Shown one piece after another: positions 6,527-6,774 of a stretch of DNA of 6,774 nucleotides (position 1 is the first letter of the stretch; every line of letters starts with the position of its first letter). The notes beneath the pieces are model-generated. The model had not been told where the DNA came from, made no database searches, and saw only the letters and a list, made by a program, of their open reading frames with translations. A program made the position numbers and the translations under genes. Origin of the DNA: Chrysiogenales bacterium (GTDB taxonomy: Bacteria > Acidobacteriota > Aminicenantia > UBA2199); NCBI GenBank assembly GCA_004525465.1, contig SPCN01000123.1:1-6774 (forward strand), given 5' to 3'.

Positions 6527-6774
6527 TCACTTTGAGCCCAGGACATCGGGGAAAAAGAGCGCGCTGCCGAACTTGTCCTTGCCAAAATCCCGGATGATGG
6601 TCTGGCCTTGCGGCGAACGGATGAATTCGGCGAAACTGGTGGCCAATGAAACGTTCAACCAGGGAAATTTCAGCGCTGAGACCACGATCACCGAATAGGG
6701 ATTGAAAAGCTGCGCGTCGCCCTCGACCAGGACAGCCAGAACGTCGATCTCCTTGCGGTGGGCCAGCCAGGTGG
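6527..6774 (-). CDS. tupA: Tungstate-binding periplasmic protein, C-terminal part (runs off the window)
   Basis: Reading the minus strand from the window edge gives 81 codons and a TGA at 6529-6527; the N-terminus with its expected signal peptide lies outside the window. The segment VLVEGDAQLFNPYSVIVV (14-31 of the visible part), followed by SPQGQTIIRDFGKDKFGSAL (53-72), is the characteristic C-terminus of TupA-type tungstate-binding proteins. In these the loop around FNPYSV lies near the ligand site. ModA molybdate-binding proteins do not share this pattern, so it is the best evidence in the window for tungstate as substrate. The protein would deliver the anion to the permease encoded 63 bp downstream. 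Tungstate uptake usually serves tungsten enzymes such as aldehyde:ferredoxin oxidoreductase or formate dehydrogenase, pointing to anaerobic metabolism; no such enzyme is seen here. Confidence 0.88.
   Translation of the reverse strand, partial: TWLAHRKEIDVLAVLVEGDAQLFNPYSVIVVSALKFPWLNVSLATSFAEFIRSPQGQTIIRDFGKDKFGSALFFPDVLGSK

Noticed and set aside
1..6774. tRNA, rRNA, CRISPR arrays, insertion sequences, long repeats, attachment sites
   Set aside because: None seen on either strand; the gaps between genes are all under 150 bp and contain only the short elements listed.

Overview
The window reads as an accessory part of the chromosome of an anaerobic, probably Gram-negative bacterium of moderately high GC content. 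This is inferred from a tungstate-type ABC transporter beside exopolysaccharide genes. The sequence alone does not fix the species or phylum. All seven supported genes lie on the minus strand, so transcription runs from high to low coordinates. The first and last genes are cut by the window edges.

Right side (about 6774 to 4710): a three-gene oxyanion uptake system. It comprises the C-terminal end of a TupA-type tungstate-binding protein, a TupB-type permease and a TupC-type ATPase with a C-terminal Mop (oxyanion-sensing) domain. The permease stop and ATPase start overlap (TAATG). A modest hairpin followed by a T-rich stretch lies just downstream and may end this unit.

Centre (4655 to 3534): a clear sigma70-like promoter (TTGCCA, 17 bp, TATACT) and a strong Shine-Dalgarno sequence precede a 353-residue uracil-phosphoribosyltransferase-like protein. 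It is much longer than ordinary Upp (about 208 aa). It carries an unrecognised, probably helical N-terminal region of about 130 residues and altered residues near the active site.

Left side (3524 to 1): a surface-polysaccharide block. In order it holds a TupA-like ATP-grasp protein (unrelated to tungstate TupA despite the name), a WecG/TagA/CpsF-family (GT26) glycosyltransferase, a GT-B glycosyltransferase joined to it by an ATGA overlap, and the N-terminal third or so of a Wzx-like flippase. Together these could add sugars to a lipid-linked precursor, attach a substituent to the glycan, and export the product.

The points most worth a second look are the enlarged Upp-like protein and the WecG-family gene. 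In the latter, a perfect Shine-Dalgarno sequence and conserved N-terminal coding sequence lie upstream of the first standard start codon, with an ATC where an ATG would be expected. No RNA genes, insertion sequences, CRISPR arrays or long repeats were found. No stretch over 300 bases lacks a gene.
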